From assembly GCA_034509495.1 (NCBI GenBank), contig CM067519.1, positions 20,426,953 to 20,490,952 of the forward strand: a stretch of 64,000 bases of DNA, written 5' to 3'. Under the pieces are notes generated by a model. That model was not told the DNA's origin, did no database searches, and worked only from the letters and a program-made list of their open reading frames with translations. This DNA comes from Acestrorhynchus altus. Taxonomy: Eukaryota > Chordata > Actinopteri > Characiformes > Acestrorhynchidae. Both the position numbers and the translations under genes were made by a program. Positions within the stretch are counted from its first letter, which is position 1. Every line of letters begins with the position of its first letter. Shown here piece by piece: positions 61,801-64,000 of the stretch.

Positions 61801-64000
61801 ATAATAGATGTTGCATTTACCTGTAATCTCTGAACAGACATTAGAGGCTTTTCTTCAGCTTTTTTGGTTCTTCCCCATCATTTATTTTTAAGGGGACATT
61901 TTTATGTTCCATTATTGAGAGCTCACCTTGTGCTGTAGCTCTAGACACTGTAATGACGCTGTGTTTTGTAGGGCTGCAGTGAAGGGAGGAAACTCTTGGC
62001 ACAGTGAATGATGAACTTGGTTCTATGCAGTGCTGTAATAGAACTGCCTGCTGCAATGGTGGTCTGTGGCCAGGTCCCTGTGGGTACCGTTCGGGACTGT
62101 GGATGAACGTATTGTGCTGTGTATAGAAAGAGAAGTGAGGTTGAGTGTGAGGCGGCCAGATTTCTAAATGGAGGCCTCAAAATACAAAAACCTGAGCTCT
62201 TGACTGAATGCAACTGGATTCAGGGATACAGAAGGGTAGTACATTGCAGTGCATGTGTATAATACTGTGATTCAATATTTCATTTTTCTATGCTGATAAA
62301 ATTCAACTGCAATGTAAAAGTGCTACATTCTAAAAACTGCTATCAGGAGCTGTATTGTGATAATAAGATATTGTCATATTGGCCACCCCTACCTATTGAT
62401 TTGCGGTATTTCGTCTGAGTAGTTTCCCCTCAAGGTTCGTCGTATAAGTAGCACTTCCTTGCAACTTGAGACCACAGGCCATCATTAGCTCCCCCATGAA
62501 GACCTCCCCCATATTCATCAGAGCTTTTCATTTGATCCATTTAAGGGAAGTCGTTTTTCTCCATTCCATTGATGTAATGACTGCCATTGGCTAGTTGTAT
62601 CAGGTGAATGTACTCGTGATTGAACGGCTCATATGCCGTTTAAACCTGCACATTATCTTCTCAGTAGATGGAGTAGAACCAGTTGGTCCATTAATGTAAT
62701 TTTTGAATAGGACCCTATGAAATCCGGATTTGTTTTTGTTCCTATTCAGATTTTTTGGACTAATTTTAAAGAAAAATGCATCAGTTACATTCTTAAACAA
62801 TACAAATTGGTACTATAGTTACTGAAATTAATTTGTATTGATGAATAAACTAGAATGAAGGATGTTTATGCAGTTGTAGAAATGCACATTCATGCATCGG
62901 CACATCTTTAGTTTAGATTAGCAGTTTCTCTAAATATGTGTTAGTCATAGTGTTGGTGCACACACTTTAAAAATACAAGTGAAGTACACCTGCAACAAGT
63001 GAGCGCATGTTTGGAGTGACAACATGCAATGGCGACCAACAGTATTCCTTGTTAAAAATCGCTCAAGTACGGTTTAATACTTTCCATATCAAATTTGTTC
63101 CATAAAAGAAAGCGAGTGGTTGTTTATGTGGAAAGGGTTTGCTTTATGAGGGATGACAGTAGGGTTGGGCAAAGTCCTGATATGGATGATCATACCCTGA
63201 TATATATTTTAGCTGAATAGCGATACAAATTGTTCTTCATTCCTTCACTAGAACAGCTCATAACGATAAAAAGTATAATACAGCAAGTGTATCAAACCAT
63301 ATTTTCATGCAAAAATCAAGAATCTCTCTAATAAAAGTAGACCTCCACAAATTTGATGGCTGTTAATTTGGGATCCTGAAACACAGCACATATATATTGT
63401 TATATAAATCAAAAGGTTCAGTGTAAATAAAGATAAAGCAGGGTGTTTCCTTTAATCCAAAAGTATGTATTCCATTTTTCCTATTGGCTGTTTGCCTGTT
63501 GACTCATCTGCAGTGTGGTTTATTACCGAGTGACCAAACTCAGATCACACTTAAGTCTGAATTATTAGTTTGTAATGTCTCCCACAGAATACCCCAGAAG
63601 TAATGAGGTCATCTAACAGATATGTCCCATGGTGTTTAATATTGGGGCCAGTGGTCAGGACCCCAGACAGAAGGTAATGGCGTTGGACTTTTAACTGCTC
63701 TTGTACCTCCAGTCTGTAAAATGTCCAGCTGTAGGCAGGGATAATATGTCAGTGTGTTGAGTCCCGTCTGCAAGGCAGAGGCAGGATGTAATATGTGTGG
63801 TATTTGAAGCTAATACTATTAATTGAGTTCCGTGCAAATGTCAAATTGTTTTTAGAAGCTGTTATCTGAATGGGTCCTGTTTCAAGTGGAGAACATGAAT
63901 AAATGTCTAGACGAGTCCAAAGTCTGGGGAATATGATCTGAATCTGGCAAGTGCTTCCTTGGACCTTCTGCAAGGGCTATCCAATCTAACCAAATCCCAG
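58893..64000 (+). other. nrg1: nrg1 intron 3 (partial)
   Basis: I looked for the glycosylated spacer exon and the EGF-like exon, with its six cysteines and Cys-Val-Asn-Gly-Gly core, and saw neither. The stretch holds a decayed repeat at 60225-60560 and fragments of TIR-type elements near 61380-61445, 62240-62390 and 63163-63240. The rest is AT-rich DNA without recognisable content. Open frames here are short and show no domain features. Confidence 0.6.
60225..60560. repeat. Decayed 'tgggtggccca' repeat
   Basis: Words like atatgggtggcccaactggg, acatgggctcaatctagg, acatgggactaatgtg and atgcccacctggaacccacc recur at short spacing, as in a fish minisatellite-like repeat. The frames at 60378-60618 on both strands come from it. 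Confidence 0.5.

Overview
This is a window of vertebrate nuclear DNA. The repeats point to a teleost fish: many Tc1/mariner relics, RTE- and L2-type LINE fragments, tRNA-headed SINE pieces, MITEs, and long (AT)n, (GT)n and (AAT)n microsatellites. Several dispersed repeats resemble families I associate with otophysan, perhaps characiform, fishes. That narrower placement is inference from memory. The DNA is AT-rich, has long introns, and carries no bacterial-type gene organisation, rRNA, intact tRNA gene or CRISPR array.

One gene can be supported. At the right, on the + strand, lie the first three coding exons of a neuregulin-1-like gene (nrg1, Ig-containing type I form): exon 1 at 47276-47363, exon 2 at 57289-57457 and exon 3 at 58774-58892. 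Splice phases join cleanly (1, 2, then 1 out). They encode 125 residues: a lysine-rich start without a signal peptide, then one C2-type Ig domain split by an intron. The spacer, EGF-like, transmembrane and cytoplasmic exons are not visible and should lie beyond 64000. A TATA-like box about 160 bp upstream of the ATG is a plausible promoter.

Positions 1-47100 look like non-coding DNA upstream of that first exon. They hold transposon debris: a MITE at 4461-4614; a Tc1-type relic at 7987-9485 with a second TIR element nested inside; two abutting Tc1 relics at 13536-15000; non-autonomous elements at 17609-18020 and 32937-33325 in opposite orientation; RTE LINE tails near 26.5 and 27.3 kb; an L2-like reverse transcriptase relic at 30836-31520; and more Tc1 remnants near 5.9, 21.7, 24.2, 40.1 and 44.2 kb. 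Apart from the nrg1 exons, none of the open frames I examined resembles a host gene.

The nrg1 introns are also repeat-rich. Observations most worth checking are the MITE ending about 100 bp upstream of the putative TATA box, a 19-bp minisatellite and a perfect 16-bp palindrome just inside intron 1, and two copies of one mariner-like remnant lying shortly upstream of the two Ig exons. I saw no evidence of a new multi-gene biological system.
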